Shown here: positions 56,156 through 64,000 of the stretch, in pieces
Layout of the letters: every line of letters starts with the position of its first letter
Position numbering within the stretch: position 1 is the first letter of the stretch
The notes under the pieces: model-generated
What the model saw: only the letters and a program-made list of their open reading frames with translations
Told to the model about the DNA's origin: nothing
Database searches by the model: none
From: Virgibacillus dokdonensis
GTDB taxonomy: Bacteria > Bacillota > Bacilli > Bacillales > Amphibacillaceae
DNA length: 64,000 bases
Assembly (NCBI RefSeq): GCF_900166595.1
Contig: NZ_LT745763.1
Span: forward strand, 1,582,814-1,646,813
Direction: 5' to 3'
Made by a program: the position numbers and the translations under genes

Positions 56156-57775
56156 ATGCGATATGATAATCAAAAGCTATGGTTAATGTTGTTTGCGTTG
56201 CTTATTACATTAGTCTTAGCAGCTTGTAGTAGTGATAATGTTGCTAAGAATCAAACGGAAAAGGATAAGAGAGAGTTAGTAGTATCAATGGGAGAGCGTA
56301 TCCCTCACGAATTCGACCCTAAGAAACGCTGGGGAATGTATAACGAGGCTCGTATTATTCATAGTACATTGTTAAAGAAAACACCAGATTTAGAAGTAGA
56401 AGGAGATTTTGCCAAGGATTACACGATTTCTGAAGATGGTAAGCAATGGACGTTTGACTTACATAATAATTTTAAGTTTTCTAATGGCGATCCTGTGACA
56501 GCAGAAGATGTGAAGTTTTCATACGAAACGTTAATAGAAGACGGTAAGCATTGGGATTTATCATTTGTCGATAAGATTGAAATCCCTGATAAGAATAAAG
56601 TTATATTTTACTTAAGTGAGCCACGTTCAACTTTTTGGGCGCAATTAACAGAAGTTCCTATATTGCCTAGAAAACATTATGACGAAAACTATTCTCAAAA
56701 TCCAATTGGTTCGGGGCCATATATGGTTACTCAGTATGATAAAGATGAGCAAGCTATATTTGAAGTGAACCCACATTGGCATGGCAAGGAACCATACTTT
56801 AAAAAATGGACGTGGGTCACATTAGATGAAAACACTGCTTTAGCTGCTGCAAAATCAGGTGAAGTGGATATGATTTATGCACTTCCAGAATTTGCTGATA
56901 CTAAAATTCCTGGGTGGAAACTTTTTGAGTATGAGTCTAATGACGTGCGAGGCTTGTCTCTGCCGTATGTGAAGCCAGGAGAAGTTGAGTCTGCTGATGG
57001 TTATCCTGTTGGTAATGAAGTAACGAGTGATGCTGCTATTCGCAAAGCGTTGAATATTGGATTGAATCGACAAGAAATTGTGGACACGGTCTTAAATGGT
57101 CATGGAGCACCAGCTTATTCGATTGTTGATGGTATGCCATGGTGGCATGAAGAAACTGCAATTGAAGACAATCGAGTCGAAGAAGCAAGTGAGCTATTAG
57201 AGAAAGCAGGTTGGAAGCTAAATAAAGATGGAACTCGCGTAAAAGGAGATACCAAAGCGCAATTTGATTTGTATTATCCTACAAATGACAAATTACGGAC
57301 TAATGTAGCTATTGTTGCAGCAGAACAGGCTAAAGCATTAGGTATTACAATTAATTTAATAGGGAGTAATTGGGATGAAATGGTGACTAAATCACATAGT
57401 GACTCTTTATTATATGCTGGAGGACGTCATCACCCTAACCAATTTTATACGTCACATGATTTAAAGTTAGCAGGTCACGGATGGACAAATATTACTTTTT
57501 ATCATAATCCTGTTGTATTAGATTATATGGATAAAGCAATCAGTTCAACGGACTTAGAAGAAGCTAATAAATATTGGAAGCTAGCACAATGGGATGGCAA
57601 AGAAGGTGCAAGTGTATTAGGCGATTTACCAAATGCATGGTTAGTTCGTATTAATCATACGTATTTAGGTGATAAGCGTATTAATGTTGGTAAACAACCG
57701 ATTCATAGTCATGGTCATGACTGGGCATTATTGCATAATATTGCTGAGTGGACTTGGGATGAAGACGCTAAATAG
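56156..57775 (+). CDS. ABC transporter substrate-binding lipoprotein, nickel/oligopeptide (NikA/CntA/OppA) family
   Basis: A 539-residue SBP_bac_5 lipoprotein. The signal peptide ends at the lipobox LAAC (C24). Family regions are visible: YTISEDGKQWTFDLHNNFKF, GDPVTAEDVKFSYETL, GSGPYMVTQYDKDE, AAIRKALNIGLNRQEIVD and EASELLEKAGWKLNKDGTRV. It is unusually rich in W and H, notably near the end (QPIHSHGHDWALLHNIAEWT). The family binds peptides, nickel or metal-opine complexes. The Fur box upstream points to an iron or metallophore complex. GGAGAG precedes the ATG. First gene of a five-part importer. Confidence 0.85.
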   Translation: MRYDNQKLWLMLFALLITLVLAACSSDNVAKNQTEKDKRELVVSMGERIPHEFDPKKRWGMYNEARIIHSTLLKKTPDLEVEGDFAKDYTISEDGKQWTFDLHNNFKFSNGDPVTAEDVKFSYETLIEDGKHWDLSFVDKIEIPDKNKVIFYLSEPRSTFWAQLTEVPILPRKHYDENYSQNPIGSGPYMVTQYDKDEQAIFEVNPHWHGKEPYFKKWTWVTLDENTALAAAKSGEVDMIYALPEFADTKIPGWKLFEYESNDVRGLSLPYVKPGEVESADGYPVGNEVTSDAAIRKALNIGLNRQEIVDTVLNGHGAPAYSIVDGMPWWHEETAIEDNRVEEASELLEKAGWKLNKDGTRVKGDTKAQFDLYYPTNDKLRTNVAIVAAEQAKALGITINLIGSNWDEMVTKSHSDSLLYAGGRHHPNQFYTSHDLKLAGHGWTNITFYHNPVVLDYMDKAISSTDLEEANKYWKLAQWDGKEGASVLGDLPNAWLVRINHTYLGDKRINVGKQPIHSHGHDWALLHNIAEWTWDEDAK

Positions 57776-57831
57776 TAATGGTAGGGGATGTATATACATC
57801 CCTTACTTAAAAGTTTAAGGAGTAGTTTATT

Positions 57832-58812
57832 GTGAATCCTAGAATAAAGCAAGTAGTGCAAGTTGTTTTAAGAGGCATTTCGTTACTTATAGGGCTATCA
57901 ATACTGACCTTTATTTTAATGAAAAACTCCCCAGTAGATCCTGTTATGGCAAGTGTTGATTATGACACTTCAATAACTCCGGAGCAGTATGCAGCAATTG
58001 AACAGCATCTTGGTTTGGATAAGCCTGTGACGATTCAATATTTTATGTGGTTGGAACGCCTACTTTCAGGTGATATGGGAAATTCTTTAATTCATCATGC
58101 ACCCGTTAGTACAATTATTAAAGATAAAGCGAGAGCTTCAGCTGCATTGATGTTGATATCTTGGTTTCTTTCGGGTGTGCTAGGCATTATTTTAGGTACT
58201 ATTGCAGCACTATATCGTGGTAGATTAATAGATAAAATGATTCGGTGGTTATCGTACTTACAAGTTTCTGTTCCTACATTTTGGTTAGGGTTAATTATCT
58301 TATTAGTGTTTTCTGTAGGGTTAGGTTGGTTCCCCATAGGTATATCAGCACCTATAGGTGTCGTCGCTGAAGATGTTTCGCTTATTGAAAAAATACATCA
58401 TTTGATATTGCCTGTATTAACACTGAGTATTTTAGGTATCGCTAATGTTGCTTTACACACAAGAGAAAAAATGATACTCGCATTAAACAGTGAGTATGTA
58501 CTATTTGCGCATGCTAGAGGAGAAAGTAAGTGGCAAATTCTAAAAAATCATGCATTTCGTAATGCCATAGTGCCAGCTATTACGATTCAATTTGCTTCTT
58601 TTGGTGAGTTATTCGGAGGCTCGGTGCTTGCAGAGCAGGTATTTTCATATCCTGGTTTAGGATCAGCTTTAACAGAAGCAGGGTTAAAAAGTGATACGCC
58701 ATTATTATTAGGTATTGTCATTGTTGGTGCATTATTTGTGTTCTTCGGTAACTTGATTGCAGATATTATTAATGCAGCAATTAATCCGCAATTAAAAAGA
58801 GGAGGGATATAA
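57832..58812 (+). CDS. ABC transporter permease, NikB/OppB family
   Basis: A 326-residue permease with six membrane segments. It contains the BPD_transp_1 EAA loop ARGESKWQILKNHAFRNAIV and ends GTLIADIINAAINPQLK-like (actual GNLIADIINAAINPQL), as in the OppB/NikB class. Segment 1 includes RGISLLIGLSILTFILM. GTG start with AAGGAG 9 bases upstream. The next permease starts directly after its stop codon. Confidence 0.88.
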   Translation: MNPRIKQVVQVVLRGISLLIGLSILTFILMKNSPVDPVMASVDYDTSITPEQYAAIEQHLGLDKPVTIQYFMWLERLLSGDMGNSLIHHAPVSTIIKDKARASAALMLISWFLSGVLGIILGTIAALYRGRLIDKMIRWLSYLQVSVPTFWLGLIILLVFSVGLGWFPIGISAPIGVVAEDVSLIEKIHHLILPVLTLSILGIANVALHTREKMILALNSEYVLFAHARGESKWQILKNHAFRNAIVPAITIQFASFGELFGGSVLAEQVFSYPGLGSALTEAGLKSDTPLLLGIVIVGALFVFFGNLIADIINAAINPQLKRGGI

Positions 58813-59640
58813 ATGGAGGCGGCAACAAATTTAAAACAAAAGCTGATTATTAGCGTAGCCTTTTCTAGTGGTATGATTGTATGTATTCTTTTTTTGAGTA
58901 TGCTATTGGATGGTACCAACTTGCTGACAGATGCCACACAAAAAAGTCAGCCTCCGAGTCTACACCATATATTTGGTACGGATTGGCTAGGAAGAGATAT
59001 GTTTATTAGAACGATTGAAGGGCTTAGCTTTTCCATGTTAGTGGGTGTTATTGGCTCATTGGTGGGTGTAGTGCTTGCAATTGGACTTGGTGTTTCAGCT
59101 GCGATGTTCGGAAAAAAGGTAGATAGTTTTATTTCGTGGTTAATTGATTTATTTATCGGTATGCCACATTTAATTTTTATGATATTAATTTCGTTTGCTG
59201 TTGGTAAGGGAGCCTTAGGCGTAATTGTAGCTGTAGGTTTAACTCATTGGCCTACTTTAGCCCGTGTTATACGAAATGAAGTAGATGCAATTAAAAGTGC
59301 TGATTATATTAAAATATCCAAAAATATAGGTAAGACACGCTTTTATATTTTACATAAGCATATTTTGCCAGTTATTTTCCCACAAATCATGATAGGTTTT
59401 TTATTGCTTTTCCCACATGCGATTATACATGAAGCATCCATGACATTTTTAGGTTTTGGATTATCTGCACAGGTACCATCTATAGGTTTAATTTTGTCAG
59501 AAGCTGTTAAGCATATTTCATTAGGCGACTGGTGGTTAGCTGTATTTCCAGGCGTACTGCTTATATTGCTGGTAAAAAGCTTTGATAATATTGGTGAATC
59601 CTTAAAACTTATATGGATGCCTCCAACAACCAAGTTATAG
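58813..59640 (+). CDS. ABC transporter permease, NikC/OppC family
   Basis: A 275-residue permease of the OppC/NikC class. After segment 1 comes the typical HIFGTDWLGRDMFIRTIEGL motif, then five further segments and the EAA loop (IKSADYIKISKNIGKTRFYI). It forms the channel with the preceding permease. GGAGGGAT overlaps the junction. The ATPase genes are 830 bases further on, separated by a terminator and an IS110 relic. Confidence 0.88.
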   Translation: MEAATNLKQKLIISVAFSSGMIVCILFLSMLLDGTNLLTDATQKSQPPSLHHIFGTDWLGRDMFIRTIEGLSFSMLVGVIGSLVGVVLAIGLGVSAAMFGKKVDSFISWLIDLFIGMPHLIFMILISFAVGKGALGVIVAVGLTHWPTLARVIRNEVDAIKSADYIKISKNIGKTRFYILHKHILPVIFPQIMIGFLLLFPHAIIHEASMTFLGFGLSAQVPSIGLILSEAVKHISLGDWWLAVFPGVLLILLVKSFDNIGESLKLIWMPPTTKL

Positions 59641-59732
59641 AAAGGTGTAGTTTGAAAGAATGTAAACATCTTTATAAATAAAAAAGCGCATAGACAAACA
59701 AGCCTGTACAAGAGGCTGGAAGTTGGTAACGA

Positions 59733-59761
59733 TAAGCGAGTTCTTTTTCTCGCTTAATTTT
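59733..59761 (+). terminator. Hairpin terminator after the second permease
   Basis: Perfect TAAGCGAG and CTCGCTTA arms with a T-rich loop and short T tract, 92 bases after the permease stop. It would separate permease and ATPase transcription. Confidence 0.6.
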
Positions 59762-59793
59762 AAATTGATTAATTTAAATTGATACCAAATCAC

Positions 59794-60080
59794 TCACGAA
59801 TTTGATGAATCTCTAAAGACGGTGTAATACTAACTTGAATTAAACTGTGCTTGTGCAAATTACAAAGCCAAATGGAATCTTTTATATCGTTTTTCTTACT
59901 ACGGATACCATTAACGTATTTTACGTTAGCGACGACAATATCACAATCGTTTTCCAATAAATTAAACACAGGGTGTCAGCTTTTTTCTGTAGATTTTATA
60001 TAGACATGGGCGCAAGATAGAGATTTTAACGAATTTCGAAGATGAAGTGAATCTCCTGTAAACGTCTTTGGTACTCATTA
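59794..60080 (-). mobile_element. Decayed IS110-family transposase fragment
   Basis: The minus strand translates, with one in-frame TGA, to LHLRNSLKSLSCAHVYIKST, then HPVFNLLENDCDIVVANVKY, VNGIRSKKNDIKDSIWLCNL and HKHSLIQVSITPSLEIHQIRE-like residues. This matches the DEDD domain of IS110 transposases (LRxWL...CTHVxMESTGxYWxPVFN...NPKYVKxIRGKKTDKKDAxW...FIPPLxIRxLR). The expected YW is replaced by S-stop. No start, no C-terminal domain and no complete element remain. It is non-functional. Confidence 0.75.
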
Positions 60081-60473
60081 ACCATCCTTTGGTTATGTAG
60101 TACCTACCGTTATGACAACAAATTTTTTTGGTCATTAATTCCATAGCAAATTTGATAAACAATCTTTAGCATAAACAAATTCTCACCTAATTTAATAGTG
60201 AATAATAAAGACAAGACATTGACTGTTGGCCACGTAATAAACTGGAATTGTTTATAAAAGGATTAATTTACGTGCTCATTGCCATACTTATTTGCACCTA
60301 AAAATGGAAAATGGCTAGTATACGGGCGCGAAGTAAAAAACTGTACCACTCAACTCCCTGTGCTCAGTAGTGTAGCTGCCTATCAGTTATATTATAGCAA
60401 CTTTTTCGGGGGAGGAAGAATTACTTTCATTAATTTTTGTGCCTTAAGTACAGTGAAAGGAATGATACTTAGT
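60081..60473. other. Non-coding stretch before the ATPase genes
   Basis: The frame of the downstream ATPase stays open back to 60279, but no ribosome binding site supports an earlier start and the translation is not protein-like. TTGACT at 60219-60224 could be a -35, but no good -10 is at the right distance. How the ATPase genes are transcribed is unclear. Confidence 0.4.
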
Positions 60474-61283
60474 ATGAACGAACCATTTTTATCAATACGT
60501 GATTTACATATTTCATTTTCGCGATATACACCTAAACTAACTATTGAGCAGATTACACCAGTCCGCTCATTGAATATAGAGATTTATAGAGGTGAGATTT
60601 TAGCTGTAGTGGGTGCTAGTGGTTCAGGAAAAAGTTTGTTAGCACATGCTATTATGGGGATCTTACCCTCAAATGCTAAGATGTCTGGAGAGATCTATTA
60701 TGATGGTCAACCACTTATGCCAAAAAAGATTAAACAGTTGCAAGGTGAAAAAATAGCTTTCATTCCACAATCTATTAACTATTTAGATCCCTTAATGAAA
60801 GTGAAGAAACAGGTGCAAATTGGTTTGCCTAAGAAGGGTAAGAAAAAAATTCAAGAATCGTTGTTTGAGGCATATGATTTACAAAAGCAAGACGGTGATT
60901 TATACCCTTTTCAACTATCAGGGGGTATGCTCCGCCGTGTGCTGTTTGCAACTAGTGTTAGAGATAGCGTAAAGTTAGTAATCGCAGACGAACCTACACC
61001 TGGTATCCATGTTGAAGCTTTAGATAAGGTGCTAAAGCAACTACGTGTATTTGCTGATAACGGTATGGCAGTACTACTCATTACACATGATATTCTATCT
61101 GCGCTATCTATTAGTGATCGAGTAACTATAATGAAGGATGGTACTGCGCTTGAAACAGCATCTGCTAATAAGTTTGAAGGAAGAGGGGAGCAGTTAAAAA
61201 CATCCTATGCGAAGGCGTTGTGGCGAGCATTGCCTACTAATGATTTTTTGCATGCGGAGGGCTTAGATAATGTTACAATGTGA
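60474..61283 (+). CDS. ABC transporter ATPase, NikD/OppD/CntD family
   Basis: A 269-residue ATPase. It has Walker A GASGSGKS (47-54), Q loop AFIPQSINYLDP, signature LSGGMLRRVLFAT, Walker B LVIADEPTPGI and H-switch LLITHDILSALS. The LSGGM signature and the IPQSxNYLDP loop resemble NikD/CntD. The C-terminal extension is short, with no obvious cysteine cluster of the OppD type. I chose ATG 60474 (MNEPFLSIRD); AAAGGA lies 12 bases upstream. It overlaps the next ATPase by 14 bases. Confidence 0.87.
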   Translation: MNEPFLSIRDLHISFSRYTPKLTIEQITPVRSLNIEIYRGEILAVVGASGSGKSLLAHAIMGILPSNAKMSGEIYYDGQPLMPKKIKQLQGEKIAFIPQSINYLDPLMKVKKQVQIGLPKKGKKKIQESLFEAYDLQKQDGDLYPFQLSGGMLRRVLFATSVRDSVKLVIADEPTPGIHVEALDKVLKQLRVFADNGMAVLLITHDILSALSISDRVTIMKDGTALETASANKFEGRGEQLKTSYAKALWRALPTNDFLHAEGLDNVTM

Positions 61284-61890
61284 AAATATTGGATTTTCAT
61301 ATGATAACCAAAGCTGGCTTTTTGAGGGTGTATATTTAACTGTTAAACCAGGAAAAGTTGTAGGTATCTCTGGGATGAGTGGCTGCGGTAAAACAACGTT
61401 AGCTAAAGTGCTTGCAGGCCATTTACCTTATCAAAAAGGAAGAATTTTGATTAACCAAGATATAGTAGACAAAAAAGATTTTAATCCAGTACAGCTTATA
61501 TTGCAACATTCGGAAAAATCTGTGAACCCATATTGGAAAATGAAAGATATTTTAGCTGAAAGTTATATCCCATCAATGGAGCTGTTAGAGCAATTTGGTA
61601 TAAAGGAAGAGTGGTTATCGCGTTGGCCGATAGAGCTATCAGGTGGTGAGCTTCAACGATTTTCGATTGTACGAGCGCTACACTTAAAAACTAAATATAT
61701 TATTGCAGATGAAATCACAACGATGTTTGATAGTATAACGCAAGTGCAGATTTGGAGAGCTCTATTAAATATTTGCCAAAAGAGAAAGCTGGGGTTAATT
61801 GTTATTAGTCATGAAATGGATATTTTAACTAAAATTTGTGATGAAATATACACTATGCAGGAGTTGAAGAAAAGTATAATAGATAGATGA
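61270..61890 (+). CDS. ABC transporter ATPase, NikE/OppF/CntF family
   Basis: A 206-residue ATPase, second of the pair. Walker A is GMSGCGKT (35-42), the Q loop LILQHSEKSVNP, the signature LSGGELQRFSIVRAL, Walker B KYIIADEITTMFD and the switch VISHEMDIL. All ATPase motifs are present, but it is 40-60 residues shorter than usual OppF/NikE proteins, lacking the C-terminal extension. Overlap with the upstream gene indicates coupled translation. Last gene of the importer. Confidence 0.87.
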   Translation: MLQCENIGFSYDNQSWLFEGVYLTVKPGKVVGISGMSGCGKTTLAKVLAGHLPYQKGRILINQDIVDKKDFNPVQLILQHSEKSVNPYWKMKDILAESYIPSMELLEQFGIKEEWLSRWPIELSGGELQRFSIVRALHLKTKYIIADEITTMFDSITQVQIWRALLNICQKRKLGLIVISHEMDILTKICDEIYTMQELKKSIIDR

Positions 61891-62110
61891 GACCCTCTAA
61901 TCTCGATTTACAAAAAACTTATTGACACATCCTGTTAAACCGACTATGATTCTATCATTAATAGCTTCTTCAATACTAAATAGCGAAGAGTCAATGTTCT
62001 TTATATAAAAGATAACTAATAAAAATTAACTGAAAAACAAGTAAAAAATCAAGCCATCTAAAATATAAGATTGGCTTGATTTTATAATATTTGTTTGTAA
62101 ATGTGCCTGA
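61891..62110 (+). terminator. Intergenic region with the terminator of the importer operon
   Basis: The hairpin at 62044-62084 has arms AAAATCAAGCCA and TGGCTTGATTTT around a 15-base loop, with a T run. Nothing else is recognised between 61891 and 62090. Confidence 0.7.
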
Positions 62111-62389
62111 TTGGTTAATTGTGTTTTTATCCTGTTTTTGACGACAACTAGCTATCTATATATAACGTCACATACAACTCGAGCGATTGTTTTTATTCCG
62201 AGTCTGATATTAATTAGCAAAATGAATCCGGAAACAGTTGTTTTCTTAAGTTTAATAGGAATGAATTTCTGTTTAACGTTCCCTGTAAGTTCTAAAGCTT
62301 TATTAATTTATTATGAAGACGTAGAAGTATCTTTTAATTCTATTAAGCTATATAAAATCAGTGCATACTTCTGCCCATATACTTGTTGA
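62111..62389 (+). pseudogene. Fragment of a DASS/SLC13-type anion transporter
   Basis: The frame encodes YLYITSHTTRAIVFIPSLIL and LSLIGMNFCLTFPVSSKALL, resembling the conserved TSHTxxxxVFxP helix and the following FxLTxPVSSKPxL hairpin of divalent anion:sodium symporters. Just upstream another frame gives PDWLIVFLS, which would fit as the preceding helix, so a frameshift is likely. Only about 90 of some 450 expected residues remain, with no ribosome binding site. I regard it as a relic; the family match is from pattern memory. Confidence 0.45.
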
Positions 62390-62795
62390 CAGCTATGGCT
62401 TTCTACTTCACCTATTGGAAGTGGATAGGAATGCATTTGTAAATAGTGTGAAAATGAAAAAGTATAAATTGTGTCGTCAGGTTAGGTAAAGCCGAGTTAG
62501 AAATCATATATTCAGTAGAAATTTGTCTTTTCTTTATTTGTTGACATTCGTTAATAAGGCATGAATATTTGATTGATTTTATTTATTAATGAATGTATTT
62601 ATTCATTTTCTGTTTAATTATAATAGTTATGAAGAAAGACTTAATGTGTTATGCGAATAAATTGAAAATTAAAATGTTATAAATTCGGATTCACTTTTAT
62701 TTAAAGCTCATAGTACTTTTGACCACGATATTGCATTTAAGTTATGAAGTAAACTAATCTTCAATTGGTAAGGAAGAATATTTAGGAGTGAAACA
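62390..62795. other. A/T-rich intergenic region
   Basis: No gene is visible in about 400 bases. It is very A/T-rich. The 12-base palindrome GAATGTATTTATTC-like pattern near 62590-62605 may be chance. Confidence 0.3.
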
Positions 62796-64000
62796 ATGCG
62801 GAAAGAAGATGTGAAATCTGTTTTAGAGGCTTGGAAACTAGTTGAATCTCTGTCTCCAAGCGAGGTAAAGGGTATTGGAGAGGTGATACAAATTAGTTTA
62901 TCAGAAAAGCCGTGGGAGCAGGTGAAATTAAAAGAGTCTAGTAAAGAAAAACTACATTTTCGCTATTATTTGGGTTGCTTTCAACAATATAAACTAAGAA
63001 CTACAATTCCTATGTGAGCAGCTTAAAGATATTGATAAGTTACCAAGAGCATTAGATAGATTGGAGACAACTTTAATATTTATTGAAGAAGAGAAGAAAA
63101 GAGTAGAAGAGACACTAGAACATTACCAAGAGAGAAAAACATTATTAGAAGAAGAATTTGAAACAGCTTCAAGAGAAGGGCTTTTAAAGAGAGTAATTAG
63201 AAAAGTGCTTTGTAAAAAGAATGAACAAATATTACAATTAGAAGCTGAATTAGTAGAAATTAATGCAAAAATTGAGACAGAAGCAGATACTTTACATCAA
63301 TTGAACTTAAAAAAGTATGCAACACAAGAAGTTATGAAGGAAGAAAAAAATAAAATAGATTACTATGATCGTGTAATGGAAAAATATGAAGATCAAAATT
63401 TAGTGCTACCTGATGAGAAATATTGGAGTAGTTCTGCATACGATTATAGGCAAGAAAAAGCAATTTGGATCACAGATGAATTAAACCATGAAAGAGGATT
63501 GTTATTTTTAAAAGCAATGAAGATTCATAAGTTGATATTAATATTCAACTACAAAGCGGTAAGATCTAACCTTCGTTTATTAAATTACCGAAATCAGTTA
63601 GATTTAAACCAGAGTGAACATAGACGATACTTGGAATATGCTTGGCAAGCTGTTCATTTGATAACTCCATTAATAAGTACTACTTTTGCAAGTTTTAGTT
63701 TGATGTATAAAGGGGTAAGCAAAGATTTTATTGATTATTTGTTTATTGATGAAGCTGGGCAAGCTAGTCCACAGCAAGCAGCAGGAGCATTATGGCGTTC
63801 CAAAAATGCTATTGTAGTTGGAGATCCACTTCAAATAGAACCAGTCGTAACTATTGATCAAACAATTCTAGGAGACATTAAAAAATACTATAATGTGGAT
63901 TCTATTTATATTGATAAAGGATCCTCTGTACAATCTATTGCTGATAATGCAAATAGATTTGGAGTATATAATAAGTATGGACAGTGGATTGGAATTCCTT
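62796..64000 (+). pseudogene. Superfamily 1 (UPF1/Dna2-like) helicase gene with internal deletion and frameshift, cut by window edge
   Basis: TTTAGGAGTG and ATG 62796 start a protein MRKEDVKSVLEAWKLVESLS... of 73 codons ending at 63017. From 62998 to the edge a second frame is open for over 330 codons: a coiled coil (LIFIEEEKKRVEETLEHYQE), then LISTTFASFSLMYKGVSKDF, helicase motif II in YLFIDEAGQASPQQAAGALW and motif III in AIVVGDPLQIEPV. This is the AAA_11/AAA_12 type. The Walker A segment expected between the N terminus and the coiled coil is absent and the frame changes there, so an internal deletion has fused the two parts. Probably dead. Confidence 0.75.

Noticed and set aside
60279..60473. 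N-terminal extension of the first importer ATPase
   Set aside because: Sixty-five extra codons precede the conserved domain without a ribosome binding site and are unlike any ABC ATPase N terminus.
1..64000. rRNA, tRNA, prophage and intact insertion sequences
   Set aside because: I looked for conserved tRNA arms, rRNA segments, integrases and complete transposases and found none apart from the IS110 relic.

Overview
The window is a low-GC chromosomal segment of an endospore-forming Bacillaceae. Spore genes (sspI, gerE, ytxC), T-box leaders, an L20-type leader and Bacillus-type synteny support this. Protein similarity as I recall it points to the Virgibacillus/Oceanobacillus side of the family, but that placement is inference. 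From 1 to about 55,570 the gene order follows the conserved mdh-phoPR-polA-...-thrS-infC-...-pheST-...-mutS2-...-uvrC-sdhCAB-gerE backbone known from Bacillus subtilis.

Layout of the backbone: the end of mdh, a MaoC-like gene, phoPR, polA-mutM-coaE, gapB, speD, an unidentified gene, nrdR-dnaB-dnaI, ytxC, T-box-thrS, an APH-like kinase, L20 leader-infC-rpmI-rplT, ysdA, a VTT membrane protein, ysdB, a dUTPase and the M42 peptidase ysdC. A minus-strand block follows (24-29 kb): an SLT transglycosylase, an ABC-2 exporter with one ATPase and two permeases, a large membrane-anchored protein, and sspI. Then come a TrmH-type methyltransferase, T-box-pheST, rnhC, zapA-cvpA-polX-mutS2-yshE plus a 27-residue membrane peptide, the fatty-acid oxidation cluster lcfA-fadR-fadB-etfBA with a near-consensus FadR operator, trxA, uvrC, yslB, sdhCAB and ysmA.

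At about 55,570 synteny breaks. gerE stops after 54 codons and is joined directly to unrelated DNA. From there to the right edge the sequence is accessory and partly decayed. The intact part is a five-gene nickel/oligopeptide-type ABC importer (lipoprotein, two permeases, two ATPases). It sits behind a sigma-A-like promoter overlapped by a double Fur box, so it is probably an iron- or metal-complex (metallophore-type) uptake system. A degraded IS110-family transposase relic and a terminator lie between the second permease and the ATPases. Beyond are a fragment of a DASS/SLC13-like transporter and a superfamily 1 helicase gene whose 5' end is joined to its middle, with the Walker A region missing.

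The intergenic regions carry at least eight related copies of a small hairpin repeat that often sits where a terminator would, a second longer intergenic repeat, and a 159-bp nested inverted-repeat element between etfA and trxA. I found no rRNA, tRNA, CRISPR array, prophage or intact insertion sequence.
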